Shown piece after piece: positions 1 through 9,815 of a stretch of DNA of 64,000 bases. The position numbers were made by a program, and so were the translations under genes. The DNA lies in NCBI GenBank assembly GCA_030849065.1, contig JASAON010001601.1, positions 17,753 through 81,752 of the forward strand, read 5' to 3'. The DNA comes from Jaenimonas drosophilae (Eukaryota > Euglenozoa > Kinetoplastea > Trypanosomatida > Trypanosomatidae). The notes under the pieces were generated by a model. That model worked only from the letters and a program-made list of their open reading frames with translations, searched no databases and had not been told where the DNA came from. Position 1 is the first letter of the stretch; each line of letters begins with the position of its first letter.

Positions 1-1987
1 CGTAGTGATCCATGTAGGCGGTCCACCCCAAGAGGCGGCTGAGCCTCCAGCACAGCTCCGCCAGTGGCTCCAGCACACCCCATAACACCTCCTGGAGCCG
101 GCAGCTCTCGCAGAGGATGTGAAGGCTCACAAGAGACATGCCACACATCTCTTCCGTCCATTCTGGCAGCGCTCCGTGTGCCAGAGAAGATGCGCACGGT
201 GGTATTGGCGCAGCAACAAGGGCAGCGGCCGCATCCACGGTACGCGCATCAAGCGTCAGCGGGTCTGAGAGGATGGCGTAGTGCTGAATGCGAGCAAGAA
301 GATTGTGGGTACAGCTCAACGCTGTCGGCTCAGATGTTGGCACGTCAGTCTGGCGTCTCAAGGAGCGACGTACCTGTTGCTCGATCATGGAAACACAAAT
401 GGATGTGAAGCTCACGCTCCGCGAGGCTGCAAGTGCATCCCACGCACAGCGAATGAGATGATACTCCATCTCCGCCACATGTTTTCGGCCAATGGATGCC
501 TCCAAGGCCTCCAGCATAGCGAGCAGCAGCACATCCTCCTCCGCCTTCATGGACGGAAAGGAGATGGACTGCTCTACTCGTACTTCACAACGACTACGCC
601 GCGCTTGAGGGCTCCCTGTGAGCTTAGGCGATGATGCGCTGGAGCTGTAGGAGAAGACCAGCGTGGAATCAGATTGAGAAGAGATGGACTCAATGGGGTG
701 AAGAGAGGTCACTGGAGGGGCCACTGTGGGGTCGCGATGTAGGGGCCCCTTCACACGATTCTGAGAGCTGTACTGGCGCGTTGGGTTGCTGGGAAAATCA
801 TCGGCCAACGGTGCAGCCGGCAGCTTCATCTCAGCAATGACGGTGGATGCAGAGGCTGACTCAGTGAGGGCCAAGTCCATGGGGCTGAACAAGCTCACCA
901 TGTTGTCTTGAGGCACGTTACAGACTAGAATGGGCTGAGGGGTTGTGTGGCGCATACATGGAAGTACTACCGGGAAGCCTCCGTTGGGGAGGGAGAAGAG
1001 TCGAACCAAATCACCGTGACCTGTGATGAGATTGGGGGTGCGGAGAACATGTACCACACGCTGCTGTGCGTCATAGAGGAAGAGTACCTGCTTCTCCAGC
1101 GATTCATGCTCACTCACGGTAACAGAGATGGCGGCGTTGTTGGAGCTCAGGTGCTTTAGCTCCACGGTTTGTGGCATCCACTCCCACGTGACGCAATCTC
1201 GACAGTAGTGCGGGACCACACGGGCCAGGCCAATGCATCCCTCTCCTGAACGAGTGACGGCGTAACACGAGTCTGGGCCACAGGAGAAGTGATGCAGCAC
1301 AACCGCTCCAACCGTGCACCTCGGGTGAGGTGAACTCATGGGCATCACAGAGGAGATTGCGTGAGAAGAGCACGGAGTGTGCTCCTCCTCCGCTGAATCA
1401 CAACAAAGAACATGTGGGCAGACGTAAACTGGCATCACCACGAGTGGGGAGGCCATCCACCACATGTCGGTGGCTGGGTAGTAGGGCTGTCCATCGAACA
1501 GCAATGCATCGGCATGACCGTTCATGTTTTGAGTTTTGCCGTGAACGAAGACGCCAAATGCACCAGGAGTGATGAGAGTTGGAGTGATGTCATGAAGAAC
1601 ATACTCCGTATGTGTGCCATTCTTCACCTGGTAGGCACTACAAATGGTCTGTGGGTGAGCTAGTGTAAAGCGGCCATGAAAATCCTTGAGCTCCTCGCGG
1701 TGGAACACGCAGAGGTACTCTTGGCCAACCTCCTCCTCACCGGGACCCTCCGCCACGCGTCGACGTGATGCGGCGGAGATATCTTCTAGTGTGACTGGTA
1801 TAGCTGCATCGGCGGACCTGACGCCTCCCCCACCGCCTGCCGGAAGAAACCGTGCCAACACTGCCCACTGCACCTCGCGGTGTGTGCAGCTGAAGTATGT
1901 GTGGCCATAGCAACGCAGACTCACATCTCGAAGACGCCCTGGACGAGAGGGACTCACTTCGATGGAGAAGGCGCTGCTCACGGGCAT
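1..1987 (-). CDS. Hypothetical protein, 3' end beyond window
   Basis: The minus-strand frame is open from an ATG at 1987 to the window edge (about 662 codons), so the C terminus is missing. The start is well fixed: an in-frame TGA directly precedes the ATG, and a pyrimidine tract ending in CAG (1999-2035) lies just upstream. The product starts MPVSSAFSIEVSPSRPGR. The first about 330 residues are rich in Cys, His and aromatic residues, with alternating beta-like stretches (LVVMPVYVCPHVLCC, CYAVTRSGEGCIGLARVVPHYC). A Ser/Pro-rich linker follows, then a more helical region (AMLEALEASIGRKHVAEMEYHLIRCAW). I recognise no domain. Codon use and composition match the neighbouring genes, which supports real coding. 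Confidence 0.75.
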   Translation of the reverse strand, partial: MPVSSAFSIEVSPSRPGRLRDVSLRCYGHTYFSCTHREVQWAVLARFLPAGGGGGVRSADAAIPVTLEDISAASRRRVAEGPGEEEVGQEYLCVFHREELKDFHGRFTLAHPQTICSAYQVKNGTHTEYVLHDITPTLITPGAFGVFVHGKTQNMNGHADALLFDGQPYYPATDMWWMASPLVVMPVYVCPHVLCCDSAEEEHTPCSSHAISSVMPMSSPHPRCTVGAVVLHHFSCGPDSCYAVTRSGEGCIGLARVVPHYCRDCVTWEWMPQTVELKHLSSNNAAISVTVSEHESLEKQVLFLYDAQQRVVHVLRTPNLITGHGDLVRLFSLPNGGFPVVLPCMRHTTPQPILVCNVPQDNMVSLFSPMDLALTESASASTVIAEMKLPAAPLADDFPSNPTRQYSSQNRVKGPLHRDPTVAPPVTSLHPIESISSQSDSTLVFSYSSSASSPKLTGSPQARRSRCEVRVEQSISFPSMKAEEDVLLLAMLEALEASIGRKHVAEMEYHLIRCAWDALAASRSVSFTSICVSMIEQQVRRSLRRQTDVPTSEPTALSCTHNLLARIQHYAILSDPLTLDARTVDAAAALVAAPIPPCASSLAHGALPEWTEEMCGMSLVSLHILCESCRLQEVLWGVLEPLAELCWRLSRLLGWTAYMDHY

Positions 1988-2088
1988 TCAGCAGATGCCT
2001 GAAACAGAATAACTAAAAGAAGGAGTACTACTCCTAGCTATTCAAGAAGACGAAATGAACAAGAAGGGCAAGAAGGGATTCACACACA

Positions 2089-2116
2089 CTACACACTACA
2101 CACTACACACTACACA
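2089..2116. repeat. Short tandem repeat, four exact CTACACA heptamers
   Basis: The plus strand carries four perfect head-to-tail copies of CTACACA. They lie between the stop of the 253-residue gene and the splice acceptor of the next gene downstream. On the transcribed strand this is TGTGTAG, so it holds several AG dinucleotides in a T/G-rich setting. No function is claimed. Confidence 0.8.
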
Positions 2117-2244
2117 GGGGAACACAGACATGGCATCACATTCTGTACGTTTCTTGGTGAGGAAGAGTTGTGCAATAGCAGTGGAAGAGCGGTGGGGTCA
2201 AATAGGTGGCATAGCAGCAGTGAGAGTGGGAGGACCTTCACCTC

Positions 2245-3006
2245 CTACCAAATCTGTGAGCGGGTGGCACCCACATCGCCAGCATTCATGAAGAAGCAAC
2301 CGTCAGGGCTCGGAACGCTCAATCTTCTCCACGACATGGGCGAAGAGAGCATGCATGGAGAGTAATACGCATCGCGATACATGGTGAGCTGATGGCGATG
2401 CACGATTGCATCTTCGATCCATAAATTGTCAGCTTCGGAATGGGGTGCCGCTCCTGCCCACAATGGAGGTGCCATGAGAGCCACCATGGGGTCACAGTTA
2501 CTGGATCGACGATGCCCATCATCAGCACCCTTTCCCTTCGCCCTACCGTCAGCGAGGACTTCCTTCACAGTCGGTAGAGCAATTGAGATCCAGGAGTGTA
2601 TCGGAGTGGTTGGCTCCACGCACATCACACTTTCATCGCGCAGGTAGAGTGTGGGTGAGTGAAGTCCGGTACGGTTGGGTGATGTGCGTTTGTGTTGGCG
2701 CCCACTCGTTAGAAGGAGAACCAAATCCGTCTCTTCAACGAAGGCAGCGTTGATGATACGCATCCACCGACTCCTGGTGCAATTCGATTGCTGGTGGATG
2801 GACTCACACCACGCCCTGGGCAGCCACACCACAGTTGGATGAGGAGACGTAACGCCAAGTCGGTGTGCTTCAAGCGCATTCGTTTCAATCCATGTGTGTG
2901 TTGTGCAGCGTTTGCGCAGCTGCATGGCCATGAGCAATGACTCAGCAGCGGGGCAAAACGGCCGGCCACTGATCAGGTGCCGAGGCCTGATTTGGCATCC
3001 ACACAT
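2245..3006 (-). CDS. Hypothetical protein, 253 aa
   Basis: No family recognised. The frame stays open upstream to a GTG at 3027, but the first ATG is at 3006 and gives MCGCQIRPRHLISGRPFC. The protein is rich in Cys, His, Trp and Arg (WLPRAWCESIHQQ, RSRWMRIINAAFVEETDLVL, WISIALPTVKEVLADGR), with no membrane segment and no strong low-complexity stretch except a short polar region near residue 170. It lies in the same orientation and with similar spacing to its neighbours. It might be a fast-evolving kinetoplastid-specific protein; the only evidence is an open frame of useful length at the expected place in the array. Confidence 0.5.
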   Translation of the reverse strand: MCGCQIRPRHLISGRPFCPAAESLLMAMQLRKRCTTHTWIETNALEAHRLGVTSPHPTVVWLPRAWCESIHQQSNCTRSRWMRIINAAFVEETDLVLLLTSGRQHKRTSPNRTGLHSPTLYLRDESVMCVEPTTPIHSWISIALPTVKEVLADGRAKGKGADDGHRRSSNCDPMVALMAPPLWAGAAPHSEADNLWIEDAIVHRHQLTMYRDAYYSPCMLSSPMSWRRLSVPSPDGCFFMNAGDVGATRSQIW

Positions 3007-3292
3007 GTGTGTTAGAACCACAAGCACGGCTGTAGCTTGTAGCTAGACTATGTCTGGGCAGAGAATGAGCATGGTGCACGTAGTAGCTTGAAGAAGAGCG
3101 AACACGAACAAAAACACAATTAGGCAGGACATCCAAAACAACACTCGTACACACACTCAGCAATGACCTACACACAGATTCACTCAGAGAACATAGCCGG
3201 CATGTTCTTACATTACACGTCTGTCACAGAATCTTTAGTAAGAAAGCAGAATATCTGAACCATCTCCACCAATGACACCACACCTATGCGTC

Positions 3293-4234
3293 CTACGATG
3301 ATTGTGCGCCTTCCTTCTTCCGTTGAGCCACAAGCTCGAAAATTGTTGGCACCATCGGGTAGTCTGGTCCTCCCTCTGCCTCCTCACTCACGAATCCTTC
3401 ACCACTCGTCACAATCAGTGAAAGTAGCGCATCACCTGGAAGAAATGGCAGCAAATAATCATCTTGCTGCGGAACAACGGCAGGCAGACGGTGCGTGGGG
3501 CTGGTTTTGAGATGCTCCTCCAGCGCAGCAACACTGTCAAAGTGTGGGCAGCCATCTTCATTGGTCGAAGTCTCCAAGTAGTGGTACGGGCACCGCTTCT
3601 GGGATATACATCGTCGTACCGCATTCACTAAACGAATCACATCGTATTCGTCCGTGACATCCTTGCGACTGCGTGTTGTGGCAACCAAATCAAAGTGATG
3701 CACCTCTCGCATGTGTTGCAAGCACTGGTCCGACTCTTCCATGCAAAAGAGGCACACGCACAACTCCTTCCAGTCTTCATCATCATCCAGCACGTCGTCC
3801 TCTTCATCTGCGATGTAGTGTGCATCATCATTTTGCTCAGATTCATCATCATCGTCATCGCCATCCGCAGCCATAATACGGAACTTGGCTAGGAGAGGTA
3901 CGCTGGACTCATTCCAGCCACCATGAACTTCATCGAGGATGTGCGACTCAAACTGGTGCAGTGAGCCACATGATGTAGAGCAGACGGGGCAGCTGATGTG
4001 CTGGCGGTCAGATGGGTGCACCAGCTCATCCAAGGCTGAAAGCATCGCACTGAGATCATCGATGTTGTCAAAGTGAGTGATGTGAACGTGATGTTGCGTA
4101 ATGAAGTGTTCCTGTAGTGCATCCTGGCCTCGCATGCGCTGGCTGCACAAGACGCAGGAAAACTCATCTATGCGACGTTGTTGAAGGCGCCGCAACACCC
4201 GCTGGCAGCTCTTCCGTAAAGCTTTGTCCTCCAT
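3293..4234 (-). CDS. C2H2 zinc finger protein, ZNF277-like
   Basis: The 313-residue product carries a C2H2 finger at C27/C30-H43/H48, a second at C82/C85-H98/H104, then a very acidic stretch (about residues 125-155), a third finger at C161/C164-H174/H179, and a last Cys/His cluster around C215 and C229. The third finger has the form CLFC-x9-HMREVHHFDL, the layout seen in ZNF277-type fingers (family knowledge), where a His-Phe-Asp follows the finger. Such proteins are implicated in nucleic acid or ribosomal-protein binding. The frame runs upstream to 4423, but that part holds a CA microsatellite and hydrophobic junk; the ATG at 4234 gives a clean MEDKALRKSC start. The exact orthologue is uncertain. 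Confidence 0.7.
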   Translation of the reverse strand: MEDKALRKSCQRVLRRLQQRRIDEFSCVLCSQRMRGQDALQEHFITQHHVHITHFDNIDDLSAMLSALDELVHPSDRQHISCPVCSTSCGSLHQFESHILDEVHGGWNESSVPLLAKFRIMAADGDDDDDESEQNDDAHYIADEEDDVLDDDEDWKELCVCLFCMEESDQCLQHMREVHHFDLVATTRSRKDVTDEYDVIRLVNAVRRCISQKRCPYHYLETSTNEDGCPHFDSVAALEEHLKTSPTHRLPAVVPQQDDYLLPFLPGDALLSLIVTSGEGFVSEEAEGGPDYPMVPTIFELVAQRKKEGAQSS

Positions 4235-4737
4235 GGCGCTTCTACCCTCAGGAGAACACGCAAGTAGAATGGGCTGTAATGTACGGCTACACCCTACAAT
4301 TGAAAGGAGCAAGGAGGCATAGATCAGCAGCACACATTGATACAGCACCCAACAGTTTTTCTTTGGTCGGGAGAGAGCACACGCACACACACACACAAAA
4401 GCTTGTTCATTCTCTGCAAGCATTCATCTAGCTCGAGATAAGGATATAGCGAACATGAGTTGTATAAGGTACACTGTTCCGCGTCGTGGAACCGCCACAT
4501 AAAAACAACGACGTCACATGAATAAAGCCCTCCACACGTTATGTGGGTGAGCAGTGATTCAATAGCCAACAATGGATGACGGTTGGGTGGCTGCACCCGT
4601 AAACACACCAAAGATCTAATTCTACAGAATCTCCAACATAAGTAATGTTGTCCCGCTGCCAGACACCAACAACAATTGTTGTTGGTTGTTTCGGCATTAC
4701 GTGAATCAAGATACCTCTCTTTGGTGTGGGTACGTCT
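4235..4737. other. Intergenic region with CA microsatellite
   Basis: This gap lies between the BILBO1-domain gene and the zinc finger gene. It holds a short CA repeat at 4384-4396 and AT-rich sequence. Small open frames on both strands look random. It probably carries the 3' UTR of the upstream gene and the splice signals of the zinc finger gene. Confidence 0.6.
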
Positions 4738-5646
4738 CTACGATGGGCTGAGGCTGCGCTTTAAATCCTCCGCCTCCCGCTTCAGGCTCACCCGCATTGT
4801 GTCCAGGTTCATGTTCATTTGGCTCTCAAACTGGTCCCGCGCCTCCTTCAGGATGCTCCCTTCACGACAGTTGTGTGGGCTGGGTGAGTCACGCATGGAG
4901 TGGCTGTGCTTGTCTAGGAAGAACATGCCTGTGTTGCTCAGTGGGGCCTTGGCCATGGGTGAGTGGTCCAAGTTGGAGGGAGAGGCCCCAATGCTGCGAT
5001 GATCGTGCGTGCCGTAGCGGTTGGGGCTGCGCTGATAGCGGTGTGAAACCTCCTCGGTGGTGGTGCGCACCGTGACTCCATCGTTGTGCTCCTCAATTGT
5101 CTTGTTGTTGTAGGTCCAACGAGAGTGAGTATTACCCTCTGAGGTGTAGGGAGCAGCACGGCTCGCCTTGGGGGTGGAGATGGAGCTCGTGATGGGTGGG
5201 CGAAGCAGCGGACTCTGGTAAAGTGTGTTGCTGCGTCGTGCAGGGTAGGCTGAGGCGGTGGCACGGGGAGATTCATCCCCACGGCGGTAGGAGGAGCCCA
5301 GTGAGGTGTAGAACTGTAGAAAAGGGGCCGCATCAATGGGCTCAGGGATCTCCGCCTGCAGCTCATCCGTCACTGTGGGCTGGAAGACGTACACCTGGGC
5401 GTTCTGCACGAGCTGTCGAGAGTGCTCAAGACGATCCCAGACGTCGGCGTCATCGTTGTAAATGACCGCGGTGCTGATTTCGAAGAAGCCCTTCGTACGA
5501 CGTGGCAAAGATGTGGGCTGAACCTGAGCAAATGCGGCCGCACTTTTGGCGAGCAACTCACGCAGGGATGGCGGTCCATCAAAGGTGAAGGAGAGATTAA
5601 CCTTCTCGCCCTTAATGTCCGCGGCGACGCACAGGGAGTAGTCCAT
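4738..5646 (-). CDS. BILBO1 N-terminal-domain-like protein
   Basis: The 302-residue protein begins MDYSLCVAADIKGEKVNLSF, followed by PSLRELLAKSAAAFAQ, a WDRL-type strand near residue 70 and QVYVFQP at about 84-90. This order (VAAD...VN..F, PS..EL, a Trp, ..YVFQP) is that of the ubiquitin-like N-terminal domain of BILBO1, the flagellar pocket collar scaffold of trypanosomes. Here about 110 residues of that domain are followed by a Ser/Thr/Arg/Tyr-rich linker and a short charged helix at the C terminus (EARDQFESQMNMNLDTMR). I see no EF hands and no long coiled coil, both present in BILBO1, so this is a shorter relative. A strong pyrimidine tract with AG at 5720-5747 lies inside the longer open frame (ATG at 5751) and argues for the start at 5646. 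Confidence 0.65.
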   Translation of the reverse strand: MDYSLCVAADIKGEKVNLSFTFDGPPSLRELLAKSAAAFAQVQPTSLPRRTKGFFEISTAVIYNDDADVWDRLEHSRQLVQNAQVYVFQPTVTDELQAEIPEPIDAAPFLQFYTSLGSSYRRGDESPRATASAYPARRSNTLYQSPLLRPPITSSISTPKASRAAPYTSEGNTHSRWTYNNKTIEEHNDGVTVRTTTEEVSHRYQRSPNRYGTHDHRSIGASPSNLDHSPMAKAPLSNTGMFFLDKHSHSMRDSPSPHNCREGSILKEARDQFESQMNMNLDTMRVSLKREAEDLKRSLSPS

Positions 5647-5719
5647 GAGTTGGGTATGGAAGCGAATGAGGTGGTGGAGAACCCAAAGCTGGGAGTGCAA
5701 CACGTGAACAATCCTGTTC

Positions 5720-5747
5720 CTAGGATAGAATAAAGAAGAGAAAAGTC
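5720..5747 (-). promoter_or_regulatory. Likely trans-splice acceptor
   Basis: On the minus strand a run of about 25 mostly pyrimidine bases ends in CCTAG. It lies 70-100 bases upstream of the ATG at 5646. The AG at 5720-5721 is the likely spliced-leader acceptor. This excludes the in-frame ATG at 5751 from the mature mRNA. Confidence 0.6.
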
Positions 5748-5946
5748 CCATTCATAGGGGTTCATGAAGACGCTGAGATGCTTTAATCATGTTCCTCGCC
5801 ACCAAAAAAATAGGTGTTCATCATTCAGTACTTGTGTAGTTGAGTTGTGACCCAAACTGGGTTTCCCATCCCACAAGCAGCATCGCGTCATGGCTGTTCC
5901 GTTCTCCACCCAAGCCAGTGCAGCGTGGCGTCAAAGCAACAGGTTC

Positions 5947-7350
5947 TCAACACTTCCTGGTTGCGGTGCAGAACATGCGCATCATCTCATCCGTCACCTC
6001 AGAGACATCGTTCACAAAGGAACGCAATCGCTGCAGCCGAATCACCGAGTCTTTCAATCCCAAACGCACATCTCGCAAGAACCAGTCTGTGGCGTGCGAT
6101 TCGAAGGACACCAGCTCCTTCGTGGCTGGATGGATGAAGCTCAGTTTCACGGCGTGCAGCATGTGACGTCGGCACAGCCAGTCTGTGGAGATGGTGTCAC
6201 GGTGGTAGGCCACATCAGGAACCTCGTGCCGTACCCGCTTGAGGTACACTTCATCTGGCACCACGAGTGAGTGGCCCTCCTTCCCTGGCTGGGATGTGGT
6301 ATAGAGCTTGTCTCCGAGAATAGGGTAGCCAACGTGAGCGCAGTGAAGACGAATTTGATGGGTACGGCCGGTCAGAAGATCCACCCGTGCCACCGAGAGG
6401 TTCAGCATCGGGTCGGTGTGAATAATGACGATACGCGTGCTTGCCAGCTTGCCCAGTGGTGTACGTTCGTCCACCTTACCAGCACTGCCATCATCTTTTG
6501 GAATGGGGTAGCACACCATCTTCATCTTCTTCAGCTGCGCGTGTTCTGGCAGTAGCGAGAGTTCTGGATCATCGGCCACGGTCCCAATTCGTGTGTTCAC
6601 GACGTACGCCTGCCCACTCGGTGCACATCCGGCAAGAATGGCCACATATGACTTTCGAGGGCCGTACTGTGGGGCCAGAAGGCCCTCGAAGATTGCCTCA
6701 TTCTGTGGAAGCTTGCACTTGTTGCCACCCTCCGCGTCAACCCCATCATCAACCTCACTCTCAAAGCGAATGGCGTGGCCCACAAACTGTTTGCTCAGTT
6801 CTGCCGCCGCCGTCTCGCTCTTCGCCACCACAGCCACACCTGACGTTTCCTTGTCCAGGCGATGCACTGGAAACAGTGTAAGCGGAACATCCTCTGCTTC
6901 ACACGTGGAACTCTCTGCAACGGCAGTAGAAGGACCTTCGCTGATGGGGAGTGGTGCCTTCACAGGGGGCTGCCTCTTGCGGTACCACGCTGTCCCACGT
7001 CTCTGCAGCAACGAAACAAGTGTGTTCTCGCAGAATCGGCCTCCTTCGGCGAAGGGTAAGTCACCGTTCTTTGCCACAACTACAAGTGCATCATCTTCAT
7101 GCAGGATATGAACGTTGAGCTCATCCACTGCGGGCTCCAACGCCCGTGGTGGAGAGAAGCACAACTGATCCTGTTGGCGTAAGATGAATGCCTCATCCAG
7201 CTCGACATGATCGTTGACGGAAACGTGTCCAGCCTTGATGTGCTCCTTCCATCCATCACGGTTAAGGTAGGTGAACTTGTTGGCGAGGTAGCCAATCAGC
7301 GTCTCTTCTGGGCTGGCTTTTGGCCGGCAGTATCGAATAGTCCTCGGCAT
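5947..7350 (-). CDS. RluA/RluD-family pseudouridine synthase
   Basis: A 467-residue enzyme expected to convert uridine to pseudouridine in RNA. An N-terminal S4-like RNA-binding region (about residues 14-65: EETLIGYLANKF, HIKAGHVSVNDHV) precedes the catalytic domain. Motif II is seen as HRLDKETSG with the catalytic Asp at about 166. Further family blocks are HILHEDDALVVVAKN, KSYVAILAG, and LLTGRTHQIRLHCAHVGYPI followed by LGDKLY. A low-complexity insertion of about 35 residues lies just before the catalytic loop. The start at 7350 is the first ATG; the frame above it begins with GTG. A TAG acceptor after a T-rich tract lies about 10 bases upstream. The RNA target (rRNA or tRNA, cytosolic or organellar) cannot be told from sequence. 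Confidence 0.92.
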   Translation of the reverse strand: MPRTIRYCRPKASPEETLIGYLANKFTYLNRDGWKEHIKAGHVSVNDHVELDEAFILRQQDQLCFSPPRALEPAVDELNVHILHEDDALVVVAKNGDLPFAEGGRFCENTLVSLLQRRGTAWYRKRQPPVKAPLPISEGPSTAVAESSTCEAEDVPLTLFPVHRLDKETSGVAVVAKSETAAAELSKQFVGHAIRFESEVDDGVDAEGGNKCKLPQNEAIFEGLLAPQYGPRKSYVAILAGCAPSGQAYVVNTRIGTVADDPELSLLPEHAQLKKMKMVCYPIPKDDGSAGKVDERTPLGKLASTRIVIIHTDPMLNLSVARVDLLTGRTHQIRLHCAHVGYPILGDKLYTTSQPGKEGHSLVVPDEVYLKRVRHEVPDVAYHRDTISTDWLCRRHMLHAVKLSFIHPATKELVSFESHATDWFLRDVRLGLKDSVIRLQRLRSFVNDVSEVTDEMMRMFCTATRKC

Positions 7351-7661
7351 GAGGCACACCTACGTAGTCTTGCATAAGCAAAAGCCAGAAAAGCAGATAA
7401 AGTGGTGAACCACATGCAATGCAAAGGCATCAATCCTGTTTGAGAGAGGTGGACAGATCACTCCACCATGACAGCATCACGAAAGAAAACTTGAAAAACT
7501 CTTCGTCTAGCTATCTACCGTGAATACCTGACTCCATGAAGGAACAGGTCGCTGACGAAGGTCACTACCTCACAAAACTCGAGAACCATCAACACGTCAA
7601 GACAACATAACTCCGCACACGTACAACGCGACTGCAACTATCGGTTTATAAATAATAAACG
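7351..7661. other. Intergenic region
   Basis: About 310 bases between the PH-like protein gene and the pseudouridine synthase gene. I see the T-rich tract and acceptor for the downstream gene near 7360-7400, and nothing else. Confidence 0.5.
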
Positions 7662-9815
7662 TCATTGGCTCCACACACGCTCCTTATGCGGAAGCGCCGG
7701 TATCTCACTGCTGTCGAAATCAAAGGACACGGCATCATCATCATCATCATTCATTCTCGAATAAGGAATCCATATAGGCTCACCAAACGTTGGCAGCCAC
7801 GCCGCCTTTTCTACATCACTCAATGGGTCACATGGATCTACATGAGCTGCTGAAGACTTGGCGATGCTCACGTTTTCTCCTTCATTGTGGGACAGTGGGT
7901 TTGCTTCGGCTCCGCCATCCAGTGCGGCAGCATGGACTCTTCTGTGGCGCCGGTGGATGGAATGGCCCGTTGGTTTTTTCACGTCCTTCATCACCTCAAC
8001 CTCAAAGGTTGAACCACTTCCCATTTGTTGAGCAGCCTCCTCAGTGGTTATTGGTGCATTCTTGTTGGTGCCTACTTGGCTCCCGCCCATCTCCACCGAT
8101 GCCGATGGCAGCTCATCGCCAGAGCGCTTCACCAATGAATCCCCATCGGTGACGGTGGCGGGAAAACGACCTTCACTGCAGTTCCCATCCACTGAAAATC
8201 CTGGCGCCGTACCACACACCCGCAAATGTGGGCTGCCTGTGGCAGATTGGTTGTCCGTGACCTCCACCGCGACCACCTCTTGTGCCTCTGGCTTCTTCTC
8301 CACGGGCTCGCTATGCGATGCAAGCAAGTGGGGAAGTGAAGAGGCATCCTTCTTCATTTGAAGCGCCGAAAACTCAGCGGACGCCTCTTGCTGTGGAGGA
8401 ACCAATGTCATGGGGAACGGAAGAGATGCATCGCTCTCGACCGGCACCAGCATGGGTGGTGCGTGCATCACCTGCGAAAATGTTGAAATGGGTAGGGGTG
8501 AGGGCGGGCTACGGTCCCCCTCGCTCTGCTCACGTGTGTGGGCACGTTGAAAGGGGGAGTCATGTGGTACCGAGGAGGTGCGCTCCTCTGTTGCATGAGG
8601 TGGTGGTGGGCTCAAGCTCTTCACCCAGCGGAGCCACTCCACCTTTTCCTCCCTAGTCTTGGCCTTTGCCTCGAGAAGCAGTAGGCCCGTGTCTGGCTTG
8701 TCCGAAAGAACACGCACGCTGCCATCTAAGCCACCCCACTCTCTGCCTGAGAGATCCTTCACAACACAAGAGAGCTTGAACTCTTTGCCAGAGAAGGGGT
8801 AGAGGTCCTCTGCAACAAGCCCTTCTCGATTCAGCTGAAGAGGACGTGTGGGCCCATGAAACTTCTCCCGAAGTGTGTCGAAGATGCCCGAGGTGCGACG
8901 CTGGAGGTACACTGAGGATGGCACCGAGTCGGACGAGGTCACTAGCTCGTGTTTCATGCCGTCAGCGCACGCAACACACAAGCGCCATGACTTGAATGCA
9001 CCGCTGCTGTCAAGTGGGCGAAGTCGAAGATGGCCACCAGCCGGTGGATCGCGCACCGCTACCGTTGTGGTGGCATCTGGTGAAACGGAGCCTCTGGGTG
9101 GGATTGATGATGGTTCCTCCCGAAATGGAAGTGCAAGAGGTGAGGTTGATGCAGCTCGATGGCGCTGCGGACGGAGACGGAGGGCCTGTTCAATGTGAGC
9201 CTTGGCACGAGTGGCCTGCACCTCACTCCGAAAGACAAGATGAATGGGGTCTTTACCCCCACGTCGATGTAAGATGAGGCCGACGCTACCCCAAATGCGG
9301 CATGACCACAAGTGATCTGCGCACGCCTCCTCGCCATTTTGCAGCACGTCGGGGAGAATGTTGTACTGCCGTGCCGCGACGTCGCTGCTCAGCTCATTTC
9401 CATCTCGCGTGAAGCGCAACACAATCGGAGAGAAGAAGCTATACCGTTGAATGGTAGTGATGTCGTGGACGGCATAAGTCTTGAGCATCTTCACCTCAGA
9501 GGGGTCCACGCGTTGTTCTGCTCCATCTCCATCGGTTTCTATGCGATCCACGTCAACGCTCGAAACCATGCTGCGAAGAGATGCGCATGGAGGCTGGAAA
9601 GATGGGGATTGGCACCAGTACAAGCCTTCTGGTGATGCAGCACGTGGAGGAGGGCAAATCCCCAGTCTCAGCTGAGATTGGTGAAGATCGACGAAGAGCC
9701 ATCGAAAGCACGACCACTTTGCCATCACACGCTTCAGGTGAGCTGCGCCACTCCCTTTGGATGCGTGTACCGTGCAGGAAAGCACCTCATAATGAGGACA
9801 GTCGGACTCTGCCAT
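7662..9815 (-). CDS. Hypothetical protein with PH-like regions
   Basis: A 717-residue protein; the first ATG is at 9815 (MAESDCPHYEVLSC), as the longer frame begins with GTG. Two segments look like pleckstrin-homology folds. One lies around residues 125-215 (SPIVLRFTRDG, WSCRIWGSVGLILHRRG, EVQATRAKAHIEQALRLR). The other, around 285-400, ends in a typical PH C-terminal helix (KAKTREEKVEWLRWVKSL). The C-terminal 300 residues are Pro/Ser/Glu-rich and disordered, ending with a run of five Asp coded by a GAT repeat. A role at membranes or the cytoskeleton would be inference only. Confidence 0.6.
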   Translation of the reverse strand: MAESDCPHYEVLSCTVHASKGSGAAHLKRVMAKWSCFRWLFVDLHQSQLRLGICPPPRAASPEGLYWCQSPSFQPPCASLRSMVSSVDVDRIETDGDGAEQRVDPSEVKMLKTYAVHDITTIQRYSFFSPIVLRFTRDGNELSSDVAARQYNILPDVLQNGEEACADHLWSCRIWGSVGLILHRRGGKDPIHLVFRSEVQATRAKAHIEQALRLRPQRHRAASTSPLALPFREEPSSIPPRGSVSPDATTTVAVRDPPAGGHLRLRPLDSSGAFKSWRLCVACADGMKHELVTSSDSVPSSVYLQRRTSGIFDTLREKFHGPTRPLQLNREGLVAEDLYPFSGKEFKLSCVVKDLSGREWGGLDGSVRVLSDKPDTGLLLLEAKAKTREEKVEWLRWVKSLSPPPPHATEERTSSVPHDSPFQRAHTREQSEGDRSPPSPLPISTFSQVMHAPPMLVPVESDASLPFPMTLVPPQQEASAEFSALQMKKDASSLPHLLASHSEPVEKKPEAQEVVAVEVTDNQSATGSPHLRVCGTAPGFSVDGNCSEGRFPATVTDGDSLVKRSGDELPSASVEMGGSQVGTNKNAPITTEEAAQQMGSGSTFEVEVMKDVKKPTGHSIHRRHRRVHAAALDGGAEANPLSHNEGENVSIAKSSAAHVDPCDPLSDVEKAAWLPTFGEPIWIPYSRMNDDDDDAVSFDFDSSEIPALPHKERVWSQ

